From NCBI GenBank assembly GCA_964438735.1, contig CAYTLW010000046.1, positions 1-51,621 of the forward strand: a DNA stretch of 51,621 bases. The letters are read 5' to 3'. The DNA is from CAYTLW01 sp964438735. GTDB taxonomy: Bacteria > Myxococcota_A > UBA9042. Below the pieces are notes generated by a model, which saw only the letters and a list, made by a program, of their open reading frames with translations, did no database searches and was not told the origin of the DNA. Each line of letters opens with the position of its first letter. Position 1 is the first letter of the stretch. Positions 50,931 through 51,621 of the stretch are shown here, in pieces. Both the position numbers and the translations under genes were made by a program.

Positions 50931-51621
50931 CTACTTGCAAGCGGTGGGGTTGATCTCTTTGCCGTCGAGATAGGTCAACTTGCTGACGTAGGTCTGCACG
51001 ATGTTGCCCGTGCTGCCCTTGTTCAGGAAGAGCAGCACCAGTTTGCCGCCGCCAGCGGGCAGGCACTTGCCCGTCAGCGTGACCGTCGAGCCATTCTGCA
51101 GCTGCTTATCCGCCTTGCCCTCGACGATGAACTTGGCCGAGATCTTGCCGGTGAAGCCGCCGAGCAGCACCGGCTTGTTGTGTTCGATGGCCAGGTTCAA
51201 CTTGGGGCCGCCGCCGCCGAAGCCACCGAAACCGCCACCCTGCGCCACCCAGCTGATCTGCACGCCCTTGGCATCCGCAGGCACCTCGACGCTGTGCTGG
51301 ATATAGCCCGGCATGCCGTCGGGGAATGCGCCCTGCTGGCCGTTCTGCATCCCTTGCACCGCGAAGGGCACCTTGTCCTTGCTGCTGGCGGCGGACCAGT
51401 TGCCCATGGGCTTGATACGCTCGCAGCCGAGAATGCCGTACTCCTTGAGGATCTTTTCGATGATTGGCTTCGAGGCCGAGTCCTGCTTGTCGGCTTCGGC
51501 CAGAATCATGGCGCCCGCCGACTCGAACTCGGTGGTCTGGCCGAAGGACTGGATGGCGGCCAGGATGATGGAGTCGGCCTTGACTTTGCCGATGGCCTCG
51601 CGCACGGCCCACATGGCGCTG
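50931..51621 (-). CDS. C-terminal part of a secreted protein, N-terminus outside window
   Basis: The frame is open to the right edge, so the protein starts beyond the window; about 229 residues are visible. The first 65 residues read like the end of a helical domain, with GAMILAEADKQD and a Cys in ILGCERIKPMG. The next region (about 85-225) is a beta-rich domain with a Gly-rich GGGFGGFGGGG loop and a closing pair of cysteines (TGKCLPAG and TACK), consistent with an extracellular accessory domain, possibly of a protease. I do not recognise the family. It is convergent with the E1/nitroreductase gene, eight bases apart. Confidence 0.6.
   Translation of the reverse strand, partial: SAMWAVREAIGKVKADSIILAAIQSFGQTTEFESAGAMILAEADKQDSASKPIIEKILKEYGILGCERIKPMGNWSAASSKDKVPFAVQGMQNGQQGAFPDGMPGYIQHSVEVPADAKGVQISWVAQGGGFGGFGGGGPKLNLAIEHNKPVLLGGFTGKISAKFIVEGKADKQLQNGSTVTLTGKCLPAGGGKLVLLFLNKGSTGNIVQTYVSKLTYLDGKEINPTACK

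Noticed and set aside
1..51621. tRNA, rRNA or CRISPR array
   Set aside because: No tRNA-like cloverleaf with a CCA end, no rRNA-conserved stretch and no regularly spaced repeat array was seen by eye. A covariance search would be needed to be certain.

Overview
The window is a GC-rich bacterial chromosome segment with densely packed genes. It contains no rRNA, tRNA or CRISPR array that I could see, and no gene-free stretch longer than 300 bases. The protein repertoire points to a Myxococcota or Bradymonadota-like deltaproteobacterial lineage. Signs of this are secreted lipoproteins with low-complexity Asp/Ala linkers after the lipobox, VIT/VWA and AgmX-type proteins, MopE-like calcium motifs, Cys-rich repeat cassettes, parallel beta-helix lipoproteins and large stand-alone or hybrid sensor kinases. 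This is inference from gene content; no marker gene fixes the species.

Layout. 1-11555: a VIT/VWA lipoprotein (cut by the window edge), a SAM methyltransferase, a membrane sulfatase-like enzyme, a hemerythrin, and two beta-helix lipoproteins that converge. 11717-15035: queA and an SDR oxidoreductase in an overlapping pair, divergent from an XRE-cupin regulator that is followed by a proteasome-like Ntn hydrolase. 15077-20401: thrS (no TGS domain), divergent from a remarkable exported protein with two HU DNA-binding domains, followed by an AgmX/TPR/DUF2135 protein that looks like the tail of a VIT/VWA protein. 20532-30405: a Cache-adenylate cyclase and a series of secreted or lipid-anchored proteins. 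30457-34281: a Tat-exported PhoD-like phosphatase, an orphan HxsB-type radical SAM enzyme and a small membrane protein. 34380-38961: a pyrimidine operon transcribed leftwards in the order pyrC, pyrB, pyrF-pyrE fusion, pyrD. 39047-50923: a signalling region with one degenerate hybrid kinase on the minus strand and a tight plus-strand operon of REC-kinase, REC-pseudokinase, PilZ-like protein, kinase-REC-kinase (frameshifted) and an E1-like/nitroreductase fusion. 50931-51621: the C-terminus of another secreted protein.

How they fit. The pyr genes cover four of the pathway's later activities plus the orotate-to-UMP steps; carbamoyl-phosphate synthase is not here. PyrC and PyrB resemble the dihydroorotase and transcarbamoylase domains of animal CAD and lie in the same order. 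In the signalling operon neighbouring genes overlap by 1 to about 23 bases (two by ATGA), so its products probably act together, with the E1/nitroreductase protein a possible output. Two dispersed elements, each a pair of about 30-bp repeats exactly 64 bp apart, sit on gene ends and have donated codons to the methyltransferase and to queA.

The strongest candidates for something undescribed are the exported tandem-HU protein (17239-18360), the CAD-like pyrC-pyrB pair (36899-38961), the orphan HxsB-like enzyme (32270-33787) and the signalling operon ending in the E1/nitroreductase fusion (41723-50923).
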